In this document: in pieces, positions 24,991 to 32,588 of the stretch
Numbering within the stretch: position 1 is the stretch's first letter
How the letters are laid out: every line of letters starts with the position of its first letter
Assembly: GCA_963675565.2 (NCBI GenBank)
Contig: CAXXYD010000001.1
Span: 372,001-436,000 of the forward strand
DNA from: JARRKU01 sp963675565
Lineage (GTDB): Bacteria > Desulfobacterota > Desulfobacteria > Desulfobacterales > Desulfosarcinaceae
Direction: 5' to 3'
Length of the DNA: 64,000 nucleotides
Made by a program: the position numbers and the translations under genes
Notes under the pieces: generated by a model
Told to the model about the DNA's origin: nothing
What the model saw: only the letters and a program-made list of their open reading frames with translations
Databases searched by the model: none

Positions 24991-25017
24991 TAAAGTAAAT
25001 TCAGAAAAAGACGATAT
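24991..25017 (+). promoter_or_regulatory. Sigma-28-type promoter for the REC-PAS-histidine kinase
   Basis: TAAA (24991-24994), 15 bp, then GACGATAT (25010-25017). The -35 and spacing are perfect and the -10 matches 6 of 8 FliA consensus positions. The start would lie near 25024, about 124 nt before the kinase ATG. Confidence 0.55.
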
Positions 25018-25147
25018 CTCGGATAAGACGCCATGCAATTGGGATTATCAGCGCTTTTGACATTACCGAAAGGGAAAAAACGCATCATCCAGGAATGGAC
25101 GTTGGTGCCAGTTTGCACCAGACGTAATCAAATCATGAGGAATGCAA

Positions 25148-26878
25148 ATGGAAATTCTAATATCCGAAGATGATTTTGTTTCCCGCAATCTGCTCAAGAA
25201 AATGCTTACCGATTTTGGACATGAAGTGATTGAAACTGAAAATGGCCGGGAAGCCTGGACTGTGCTGCAAAAGCACAATATTCAGATGGTCATCAGCGAT
25301 TGGATGATGCCGGAAATGGATGGCCTCGAGCTGTGTCATAAAATCCGATCTGAAAAGCAAGGTTCTTACGTTTATATCATCATGCTGACCGCTAAAGATC
25401 AAAAGTCCGATCTTGTCGATGTTTTCAAGGCAGGTGCGGATGACTACATACCCAAACCGTTCGACCCTGAAGAGCTCAGGGCACGGGTAATGACGGGCAT
25501 CCGGGTCACTGAATTGCAGCAACGCCACAACAATCTGGCCAATATATTGATTGAAAGCCGCAACAAGCTTCGTATCGTTCTTGATTCGCTGAAAGAGGAG
25601 ATCGTCTCCCTTGACAGAGAGATGAAAATTGTATCGGTCAATGACTCTTTTGCCAGGCGTCTGGAGGTCCGGCCGGACGAAGCGGTCGGCCGGTACTATT
25701 TTAAGGACAAAACAAATCAAAAATATATCGGGAAAAACGATGAGATCCTCAAAATGGTCCGATCGGCATTTGCCGAAGGAAAGAGCGAGAGCGGAGTTGT
25801 CAAAGTGGTTGTTGAAAACGGCACCGATGCCTATCGGCGGGTGACCTGCCTGCCCATCTCCGACGAACACAACCAGGTTTTCCAAACCGTCATTGTTTCA
25901 CAGGACATTACTGAAGATCGAAGAAAATCGGAAGAAATTAAATCACTCAATTATCGATTGATCGCAAAATCGGAGCAGATTGAAGCCAAAAACAAAAAAT
26001 TGCAGAACACATTAAAACGGCTTGAAGATACACAGGCGCAGATGATTCAATCGGAAAAAATGGCCTCCATCGGGCAACTTGCCGCAGGAGTCGCTCATGA
26101 AATCAACAACCCCACAGGATTCGTGCGCAGCAATTTAAAAACCCTCTCGGATTACCAGGAAGATCTTGGTGCCCTCATTGAAAAGTACCATCGATTTATG
26201 GATGAATTTGAATGTTGCGACAGCCGTTTTCCGAACGAGCAGATCAAATCAAAATTCGAGGCGATAAGAGCCTACGAAAAAGATATCGATCTTGATTTTC
26301 TGTTGGAAGATATTGTCGATCTGATTGGGGATTGCCGTGAAGGCACCAATCGCATAAAAAAAATCGTTATCGATCTCAAAGATTTTGCCCATCCGGGGGA
26401 AGACACAGTACAAACCATTGACATCAACCGGGGCCTGGAATCGACACTGAATGTGGTCAACAATGAAATCAAATACAAGGCCACCGTCCATAAAGATTTT
26501 GGCGTCATTCCGACGGTCAGGGGATATCCGCAGCAATTAAACCAGGTTTTCATGAATATCCTGGTCAACGCGGCTCAGGCGATCGAAAAAAAAGGGGAAA
26601 TTCACATCCAAACCCGCGAGAACAACGGTTTAATTCAAGTGCGCATCAGCGATACGGGCTGCGGTATTTCCGAAAAAAATCGAAATAAAATTTTCGACCC
26701 GTTTTTTACCACCAAAGGTGTCGGTAAAGGCACCGGACTGGGGATGAATATTGCTTACAACATCGTTCAAAAACATAACGGGTCCATTGATTTCCAAAGC
26801 AAGACCGGCCAGGGAACCACATTCACCATCTGCCTGCCGGCGGCTTGTGGCAATGTGCAATCCTCCAGCGCGGAGTAA
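25148..26878 (+). CDS. Hybrid protein: receiver-PAS-histidine kinase
   Basis: About 576 residues. Receiver domain at 1-120 (EILISEDDF, VISDWMMPEMDGLEL, DDYIPKPFDPEEL), then a coiled linker, a PAS domain (about 140-260), a second coiled coil, a HisKA dimerisation helix with the phospho-acceptor His in LAAGVAHEINNPTGFVRSNL, and an HATPase_c domain with the N box NILVNAAQAIEKKG and DTGCGISEKNRNKIFDPFF. The N-terminal receiver suggests it is controlled by another kinase. ATG 25148 is chosen because GAGG (25137-25140) is 7 bp away; ATG 25142 would be too close. A single-receiver gene follows at once. Confidence 0.9.
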   Translation: MEILISEDDFVSRNLLKKMLTDFGHEVIETENGREAWTVLQKHNIQMVISDWMMPEMDGLELCHKIRSEKQGSYVYIIMLTAKDQKSDLVDVFKAGADDYIPKPFDPEELRARVMTGIRVTELQQRHNNLANILIESRNKLRIVLDSLKEEIVSLDREMKIVSVNDSFARRLEVRPDEAVGRYYFKDKTNQKYIGKNDEILKMVRSAFAEGKSESGVVKVVVENGTDAYRRVTCLPISDEHNQVFQTVIVSQDITEDRRKSEEIKSLNYRLIAKSEQIEAKNKKLQNTLKRLEDTQAQMIQSEKMASIGQLAAGVAHEINNPTGFVRSNLKTLSDYQEDLGALIEKYHRFMDEFECCDSRFPNEQIKSKFEAIRAYEKDIDLDFLLEDIVDLIGDCREGTNRIKKIVIDLKDFAHPGEDTVQTIDINRGLESTLNVVNNEIKYKATVHKDFGVIPTVRGYPQQLNQVFMNILVNAAQAIEKKGEIHIQTRENNGLIQVRISDTGCGISEKNRNKIFDPFFTTKGVGKGTGLGMNIAYNIVQKHNGSIDFQSKTGQGTTFTICLPAACGNVQSSSAE

Positions 26879-26883
26879 ATCAT

Positions 26884-27423
26884 TTGAAGCATCAAAAGGG
26901 ACATACCCTGTTGCTGGTGGACGATGAGAGCGCCATCACCAGAGCCCTGAATCGACTTTTTAGAAAGCAAGGCTATACTATTCTGACGGCAGAAAGCGGC
27001 CATGAAGGGCTTGAACATCTGCAGAAATGTGAGATGCCGGTATCTTTAATTATATCCGACCAACGGATGCCCGAAATGAACGGCCTTCAGTTCCTTGCAA
27101 AGGCCAGGAAACTGTGTCCCGAAGCGATCCGCTACCTGCTCACGGGTTGTTCTGATCGCGAAGACATCATCGAAGCAGTCAACAAAGGCGAAATCCACCG
27201 TTATTTGACCAAACCATGGAACGATGAAGATCTGCTGTTGCAGGTTCGACAGTCTCTGGAACATTATGAGCTGACAATTGAAAACCAGCGGTTGACGGCG
27301 ATGAACATGGCGCAAAAAAGAGAACTGCAGGCGATCCATGAACGACCTGAAGGCGCGGCCAATGAGCGAGCACCAAAAGTTGAATTGAATCGTCCCGCTA
27401 TCAAGGCAGGGGGGCAATTATGA
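26884..27423 (+). CDS. Response regulator (RpfG-like receiver, no output domain)
   Basis: About 179 residues with one receiver domain: LLLVDDESAITRAL, phospho-acceptor in LIISDQRMPEMNGLQF, and the Lys in RYLTKPWNDEDLL, a signature of RpfG-type receivers. After residue 135 only a helical tail is left, so no HD-GYP or DNA-binding output is present. The likely start is the TTG at 26884, with GGAG at 26872-26875 eight bases upstream and only 5 bp after the kinase stop. It is the probable partner of that kinase. Confidence 0.85.
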   Translation: MKHQKGHTLLLVDDESAITRALNRLFRKQGYTILTAESGHEGLEHLQKCEMPVSLIISDQRMPEMNGLQFLAKARKLCPEAIRYLLTGCSDREDIIEAVNKGEIHRYLTKPWNDEDLLLQVRQSLEHYELTIENQRLTAMNMAQKRELQAIHERPEGAANERAPKVELNRPAIKAGGQL

Positions 27424-27483
27424 CCCTCAACCCATAGAGCAGGGCGGTCAATTTCTGCCCGCCAACCAGCAAGAGAGGTGGCA

Positions 27484-28233
27484 TCAGCTTTGGTTGATGC
27501 TTGACGCCATGTAGCCGGCCCCAAAGCCATTGTCGATATTGACCACGGCGACATTGGATGAACAACTGTTCAACATGCCGAACAAGGCCGTCAATCCGCC
27601 AAAGCTGACACCATATCCCACGCTGGTGGGCACTGCAATAACCGGGCACTTGACCAGTCCTGCAACGACACTCGGCAGAGCACCCTCCATTCCGGCCACC
27701 ACAATCAGGACAGTGGCTTTTTCCAAGATCGTTTTATAGGCGAACAGTCGATGGATTCCGGCAACGCCGACATCGTAAATGCAGTCCACCGCGTTACCCA
27801 TTGCCTGGGCCGTAAGAAATGCCTCGCGTGCAACAGGAATATCGGACGTACCGGCGGTCAGGATAACAATGGTGCCTCGACCGGTTTGGGCTACGGGGCC
27901 TTTTTGATAGACGATCATTCGGGCTTCTTTATCGTAAGTCGCATCGGCAAAGCCCGCCGTTACATCGCGCGCCTTGTCTCTATCCACCCGAGTCACGAGC
28001 ACTACTGGCTCCTGCTGAACCATTTTTTCCATGATGCCGAGAATTTGCTGCGCAGATTTGCCTTCTCCGTAGATCACCTCAGGAAAGCCCTTGCGAAGAC
28101 TGCGATGATGATCTATATGGGCATAGTTGATATTCTCCACAGCCATTTTGGCAAGCTTTAGCTGGGCTGCTTCCACCGGCATTTGGCCGTCGGCAACACA
28201 TTGCAGGAGCGCAAGAAGGGCCTCGTGGTTCAT
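27484..28233 (-). CDS. larB: LarB-like nickel-pincer cofactor biosynthesis protein (PurE-related)
   Basis: About 249 residues. The C-terminal half is related to PurE (TAGTSDIPVAREAFLTAQAM, VVAGMEGALPSVVAGL, PVIAVPTSVGYGVSFGGLTA), the N-terminal half includes INYAHIDHHRSLRKGFPEVIYGEGK. LarB carboxylates nicotinic acid adenine dinucleotide in the first step of the nickel-pincer nucleotide pathway. The ATG at 28233 is preferred, with GGAG 7 bp upstream; a longer frame up to 28434 would run into divergent kdsB. No larC or larE is nearby. Confidence 0.87.
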   Translation of the reverse strand: MNHEALLALLQCVADGQMPVEAAQLKLAKMAVENINYAHIDHHRSLRKGFPEVIYGEGKSAQQILGIMEKMVQQEPVVLVTRVDRDKARDVTAGFADATYDKEARMIVYQKGPVAQTGRGTIVILTAGTSDIPVAREAFLTAQAMGNAVDCIYDVGVAGIHRLFAYKTILEKATVLIVVAGMEGALPSVVAGLVKCPVIAVPTSVGYGVSFGGLTALFGMLNSCSSNVAVVNIDNGFGAGYMASSINQS

Positions 28234-28338
28234 AGATAATCTCCGGGCACTGTTGGTTTTGACTCGGTTGTGGAATAAATTAGACCATTCCCCAAAGGGG
28301 GTCAATCCGTTTCTCATGGAACTATTTAAGACTGTCTG

Positions 28339-29076
28339 ATGAAAATCGCCGCGATTATTCCGTCCCGATTCGGCTCGACCCGGTTCGAAGGCAAACCTCT
28401 GGCTCCCATAGCGGGCAAACCGATGATCCAGCATGTTTACGAAGCTGCTTCACGTTCCCGGATCATTGATTTTGTGGCGGTGGCAACGGATGACCGTCGG
28501 ATTTTGGAAGCGGTTGAAGGATTCGGCGGCCGGGTCGTCATGACGTCCTCCGCACATCGCTCGGGAACCGACCGTGTGGCCCAGGCAGCCGACAAACTCG
28601 GCCTTGATTACGGTGATATCGCCATAAATGTCCAGGGTGACCAGCCACTCGTAGACCCCCGCTGTCTGGAACAAGTCGTCGCGCCGCTGCTGGCCGGCAG
28701 CCAACTGGGGATGAGCACGCTGGCCTTTTGCATTGTTGATCCACGAGAATATGCCAATCCCAAAGATGTCAAAGTGGTCATGTCTCAAAACGGCAATGCC
28801 CTCTATTTTTCACGGGCGCCCGTGCCTTATGGACGCGACGGCAATACGTTCAATAGCTACAAGCATCTGGGGATTTACGCTTATACTAAAAAATTTCTGG
28901 AAATTTTTCGACGCCTGCCAAGCGGAACGCTGGAATCTATTGAGAAGCTGGAGCAGTTGCGTGCACTGGAGTATGGACACCCCATCCGGGTAGTGGTCAC
29001 CCCGTACGATTCACCCGAGGTCGATCTTCCCGAGGACATCGTCCGGATTGAACAATTGCTGCTGGCGGATTTGTAA
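28339..29076 (+). CDS. kdsB: 3-deoxy-manno-octulosonate cytidylyltransferase (CMP-KDO synthetase)
   Basis: 245 residues, usual size. The nucleotidyltransferase start IAAIIPSRFGSTRFEGKPLAPIAGKPMIQHVYE is diagnostic, followed by TSSAHRSGTDRVAQAADKL, INVQGDQPLVDP and RAPVPYGRD. The enzyme activates KDO with CTP for attachment to lipid A, so the cell makes lipopolysaccharide. It is divergent from the larB-like gene. The next 185 bp to nfnA contain no gene but an AT-rich TATAAT-like stretch near 29234. Confidence 0.96.
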   Translation: MKIAAIIPSRFGSTRFEGKPLAPIAGKPMIQHVYEAASRSRIIDFVAVATDDRRILEAVEGFGGRVVMTSSAHRSGTDRVAQAADKLGLDYGDIAINVQGDQPLVDPRCLEQVVAPLLAGSQLGMSTLAFCIVDPREYANPKDVKVVMSQNGNALYFSRAPVPYGRDGNTFNSYKHLGIYAYTKKFLEIFRRLPSGTLESIEKLEQLRALEYGHPIRVVVTPYDSPEVDLPEDIVRIEQLLLADL

Positions 29077-29261
29077 AAAAAACGAATTCGTCTCCAGATT
29101 AGGATTACCGTTATGCCTGATTTCAACTCTCGCATGCTTTCAGCAGGGCCCGTCTGCCGAAACGAAAAACCCAGAACAGGATAAAAACCACCAGGCAATG
29201 ACCGGTTAGGAATGAATCACTCTTTTAAGTATATATAATATTATCCAATGGAGGCAAAACC

Positions 29262-30098
29262 ATGTTTAAAATCGTTAAGCGGCAGGAGATGGCTGAGGGA
29301 ACGGTCATTTTAAATGAAATCGTGGCCCCGCTCATTGCCCAGAAAGCCAAACCCGGCCAGTTCGTAATCCTCAAAGCCAATGAAACCGGTGAGCGCATTC
29401 CACTGACGATGGCGGACACGGACCCGGAAAAAGGGACCATCACCATTATTTACATGGTCGTGGGAAAGTCCACTGCATTATTTCGGGATCTGAAGGTCGG
29501 TGATGGCTACCAGGATGTGATCGGTCCACTGGGCAAGCCAACGCACTTGGAAAAAATCGGGACCGTGGTCTGTGTCGGCGGCGGGACGGGTATTGCCGTT
29601 TTGCACCCCATCGCCCGGGCGCTGAAGCAAATCGGCAACAATGTGATCGGAATTGTGGGGGCCCGAAACAAATCACTTTTGATTCTCGAAGAGCAAATGA
29701 AAGCGGCGTCCAGCACGCTTCACGTCTGTACCGACGATGGTTCCTACGGAGTTAAAGGGTTTGTTACCGAAGTACTCAAAGAAGTATTGGAAAAAGAGGA
29801 CGTCAAACAAGTCGTAGCTATCGGCCCTGTACCGATGATGAAGTTCGTATCCCTTCTGACCAAAGAATACGGGGTGCCGACACTGGTCAGCTTGAACCCC
29901 ATCATGGTAGACGGCACCGGCATGTGCGGTGGATGCCGTGTCAGCGTTGGCGGAAAAACGAAGTTTGCCTGTGTGGACGGGCCGGAGTTCGACGGTCACC
30001 AGGTGGACTACGATGAATTGATGTTGCGCCTTCAGGCCTATTGCGAGGAAGAAAAAAAGTGCAATGAAGACTATTGCACCATGCGTGACGCCCAATAG
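29262..30098 (+). CDS. nfnA: NADH-dependent ferredoxin:NADP oxidoreductase small subunit NfnA
   Basis: 278 residues of the ferredoxin-NADP reductase superfamily, with an FAD-binding barrel (RIPLTMADTDPEKGTITI) and an NAD-binding part (VVCVGGGTGIAVLHPIARAL). A C-terminal cysteine cluster (DGTGMCGGCRVSVGGKTKFA then ACVDGPEFDG) holds the [2Fe-2S] centre. In NfnAB it works with the large subunit to couple NADH and ferredoxin oxidation to NADP+ reduction by electron bifurcation. A GGAGG ribosome site precedes the ATG. Older annotations call it sulfide dehydrogenase subunit SudB. Confidence 0.92.
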   Translation: MFKIVKRQEMAEGTVILNEIVAPLIAQKAKPGQFVILKANETGERIPLTMADTDPEKGTITIIYMVVGKSTALFRDLKVGDGYQDVIGPLGKPTHLEKIGTVVCVGGGTGIAVLHPIARALKQIGNNVIGIVGARNKSLLILEEQMKAASSTLHVCTDDGSYGVKGFVTEVLKEVLEKEDVKQVVAIGPVPMMKFVSLLTKEYGVPTLVSLNPIMVDGTGMCGGCRVSVGGKTKFACVDGPEFDGHQVDYDELMLRLQAYCEEEKKCNEDYCTMRDAQ

Positions 30099-30162
30099 GG
30101 CATCGAATTCGTTTTTTGACTTCTATCTTCAATGACTTAATACTACGACTACCATCCTGAAA

Positions 30163-30192
30163 GAGATGGTCCCAATAAAGGAGATGGTCCCA
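30163..30192 (+). repeat. Duplicated 12-bp motif over the nfnB ribosome binding site
   Basis: GAGATGGTCCCA occurs at 30163-30174 and again at 30181-30192, an 18-bp period. The second copy contains the ribosome site and ends at the first base of the nfnB start codon. ACCATC at 30151-30156 can pair with GATGGT in either copy (30165-30170 or 30183-30188), so alternative hairpins could expose or hide the ribosome site. Confidence 0.5.
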
Positions 30193-31604
30193 TGACTGAA
30201 GCAGCAAAAAAGAAAAAAGGCGGCAACCGAATGCCCATGCCGGAGCAGGCCCCTGAAGTTCGCAGGCATAATTTTTTCGAAGTCCCCACAGGCTATACCA
30301 TGGAAATGGCCCAGGAGGAGGCGTCACGATGCCTTCAATGCCGCAAACCCAGTTGTGTGGAAGGTTGCCCCGTTCAGGTGGATATTCCAGGGTTTATCAA
30401 ACTAATCACCGAGGGCGACATGACCGGTGCCATTAGAAATTTATGGTCCAAAAATGCCCTTCCGGCCGTTTGTGGCCGGGTCTGTCCCCAGGAAATTCAG
30501 TGCGAGGGAAGATGCATTGTAGGTAAAAAAGGGGAGCCGGTGGCCATCGGCAATCTGGAGCGTTTTTGCGCGGATTATGAACGGGCCAACGGAACCGGCG
30601 AACTTCCCCCCAAGTTGCCTGCCACAGGGAAAAAAGTGGCGGTAGTGGGTGCCGGGCCTTCCGGACTGACCGTAGCCGGCGATCTTATCGTCAAGGGCCA
30701 TGACGTCACCATTTTCGAAGCGTTCCACAAAGCCGGAGGCGTTCTTGTTTACGGTATCCCCGAATTTCGCCTGCCCAAAGACATTGTGGCCCAGGAAGTC
30801 AATTTTCTTGAACGGCTCGGGGCCGCTGTCCAGTGCAATGCCGTGGTGGGGCGCACCGTAACCCTGGATGAACTGTTTGAACAAGGCTATGATGCCATAT
30901 ATGTGGGCGTAGGCGCCGGACTGCCGCGCTTTATGAACATCCCTGGAGAGAACCTGGTGGGCATATTGTCGGCCAATGAATATTTGACGAGGGCCAATTT
31001 AATGAAGGCCTACAAGTTTCCCGAAGTGGACACGCCTATTCCCGTGGGCAAACGTGTCGTCGTGCTGGGCGCAGGCAATGTGGCCATGGACGCAGCCCGA
31101 ACTGCCATGCGGTTGGGGGCTGAAAATGTCAAAATCGTCTATCGTCGCAGCAGAGAGGAAATGCCGGCACGTGGAGCGGAGATTCATCACGCCGAAGAAG
31201 AGGGCATCGAGCTGTTTCTGCTCACCAATCCAACGCGCTATATCGGCAATGACCTGGGCCGCCTCACCGGCATGGAATGCCTGAAAATGGAATTGGGTGA
31301 ACCGGATGACTCCGGCCGGCGAAAACCTGTCCCCATAAAAGGGTCGGAATTTGAAATGGAATGTGACCTGTGCATTGTGGCTGTGGGCTCCGGTGCCAAC
31401 CCGCTGCTGACCAGCGATACGCCGGATATGAAGCTGAACCGCTGGGGATACGTGATTGCCGATGAAAATACCGGAAAGACCACCAAAAAAGGTGTTTGGG
31501 CCGGCGGAGACATCGTTACCGGTGCCGCCACGGTCATTCTGGCCATGGGGGCAGGGCGCAAAGCGGCGGACTCCATACATGACTACCTGACTTTGGGCTG
31601 GTAA
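30192..31604 (+). CDS. nfnB: NfnB large subunit (glutamate synthase small-subunit family)
   Basis: 470 residues. The N-terminus has two Cys clusters for [4Fe-4S] centres (CLQCRKPSCVEGCPVQVDIP; CGRVCPQEIQCEGRC). Two Rossmann folds follow: KKVAVVGAGPSGLTVAGDLI for FAD and KRVVVLGAGNVAMDAARTAM for NADP. The C-terminus has GVWAGGDIVTGAATVILAMG. It pairs with NfnA just upstream in the bifurcating transhydrogenase common in sulfate reducers. As a lone sequence it resembles GltD, but the NfnA neighbour and lack of a GltB gene favour NfnB. Confidence 0.92.
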   Translation: MTEAAKKKKGGNRMPMPEQAPEVRRHNFFEVPTGYTMEMAQEEASRCLQCRKPSCVEGCPVQVDIPGFIKLITEGDMTGAIRNLWSKNALPAVCGRVCPQEIQCEGRCIVGKKGEPVAIGNLERFCADYERANGTGELPPKLPATGKKVAVVGAGPSGLTVAGDLIVKGHDVTIFEAFHKAGGVLVYGIPEFRLPKDIVAQEVNFLERLGAAVQCNAVVGRTVTLDELFEQGYDAIYVGVGAGLPRFMNIPGENLVGILSANEYLTRANLMKAYKFPEVDTPIPVGKRVVVLGAGNVAMDAARTAMRLGAENVKIVYRRSREEMPARGAEIHHAEEEGIELFLLTNPTRYIGNDLGRLTGMECLKMELGEPDDSGRRKPVPIKGSEFEMECDLCIVAVGSGANPLLTSDTPDMKLNRWGYVIADENTGKTTKKGVWAGGDIVTGAATVILAMGAGRKAADSIHDYLTLGW

Positions 31605-31681
31605 ATTTATCGTTCCGGCGCAATCGTGACTTATAATCGATCTGAACCGGCTGCCGGCGGATGCGCCAGAATACAGCGAAA

Positions 31682-31714
31682 AATGCGCTGCTCATGTCAA
31701 ATGAGCGGCGCATT
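31682..31714. terminator. Factor-independent terminator between convergent genes
   Basis: AATGCGCTGCTCAT (31682-31695) and ATGAGCGGCGCATT (31701-31714) form a 14-bp stem with one G-U pair and a 5-nt loop. On the minus strand it lies 18 bp after the coiled-coil gene and is followed by a run of five Ts, so it should end that transcript. It may also stop nfnB readthrough on the plus strand. Confidence 0.8.
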
Positions 31715-31731
31715 CATGTTTTCAATGCCTG

Positions 31732-32583
31732 CTATTTAATGGTTTGCTCTTCTAATGAACCCGATGAAGAAGGGGAGGGGCTCGGTGCGGCGGGTTGCGG
31801 GACCACAGCCGATTGCACGCGCTTTAAGGCTGCAATCTGGCGTTCAATGACTTTTATTTGGGATTGAACGCCATCCACCTTGGATTGGGTTGAATCCATG
31901 CGGGAATTGAAAACCTGTTTCAGCTTGAGGATTTCCAGTTTCAATGAAAGATCCAGCGCGGCCTTATCAATTTTGGTTGTCTCCAGTTCGTTCAGTTTTG
32001 TATTTAAACCGGCAATTTGGTCTGAAGTTTGGGCCAAAGATTGTGTCAGGGTTTGCAGCTCCTGCTTCATGGATTGATCCAGTGCCTGCGTTTGCTGACC
32101 CAGTGCTTTGATCGACTGATCCAGGAGGTCCAGGTTTTTTTCCAGCTTGGCGGCAGTTGATTTCATATCGGAGCGACTGGCCATGGTTTTGCTGGACTGC
32201 TGCAGCAGGTTTTCCAACTTGTTCAGATTGACTTGAACTTTTGCGATGGACTGTTCGGACTGGTCCTTCAAGCGCGCAAAATTTTCCTCAATGGTCGCCT
32301 GGCCCAAAGACAGCGACGAAAAGCGGGACTGCAAATCTTCGGAAAGCGTCTGGGCGGTCATCTGACCGCTGTCTTCAGTGCGAACCACCCTTCTTTTGAT
32401 ATCCAGGTAAGCGACTCCCAGGATGACCACAATCAGCACCGGTATAAGGATGGAGATCAATGTCATTCGATAATTGAGCTTTTCGATGCGCAAATCGTCG
32501 ACTTGGCTCGGAATCACGGACTCTTCAACCTCTCCATCCATTCTCATTTTAAATTGGATGTTGTCTTCCTGCTCGTCCCGCAT
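31732..32583 (-). CDS. Membrane-anchored coiled-coil protein of unknown function
   Basis: About 283 residues. A polar N-terminus of about 40 residues precedes one membrane helix (MTLISILIPVLIVVILGVAYL), then nearly 200 residues of heptad-patterned helix (LEKNLDLLDQSIKALGQQTQ and LNTKLNELETTKIDKA), ending in a Pro/Ser-rich tail. This suggests a long rod extending into the periplasm. It matches no family I recognise. It begins 6 bp after guaA on the same strand, so it is probably co-transcribed; an in-frame ATG inside the guaA end (32598) is an alternative start. Confidence 0.72.
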   Translation of the reverse strand: MRDEQEDNIQFKMRMDGEVEESVIPSQVDDLRIEKLNYRMTLISILIPVLIVVILGVAYLDIKRRVVRTEDSGQMTAQTLSEDLQSRFSSLSLGQATIEENFARLKDQSEQSIAKVQVNLNKLENLLQQSSKTMASRSDMKSTAAKLEKNLDLLDQSIKALGQQTQALDQSMKQELQTLTQSLAQTSDQIAGLNTKLNELETTKIDKAALDLSLKLEILKLKQVFNSRMDSTQSKVDGVQSQIKVIERQIAALKRVQSAVVPQPAAPSPSPSSSGSLEEQTIK

Positions 32584-32588
32584 AGTGT

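Larger units (their letters stand above)
24761..25147. other. Divergent regulatory region with two sigma-28-type promoters
   Basis: A 387-bp gap between the HD-GYP regulator (- strand) and the REC-PAS-kinase (+ strand). It contains one FliA-type promoter pointing each way (24870-24896 and 24991-25017), with about 94 bp between them. No gene of convincing composition is seen. Both transcripts would have leaders of about 100-125 nt. Confidence 0.6.

Noticed and set aside
24961..25141. Sigma-54 promoter near TTGGTGCCAGTTTGCA at 25102
   Set aside because: The GG-to-GC spacing is 9 bp instead of 10, and a better sigma-28-type element serves the same gene.
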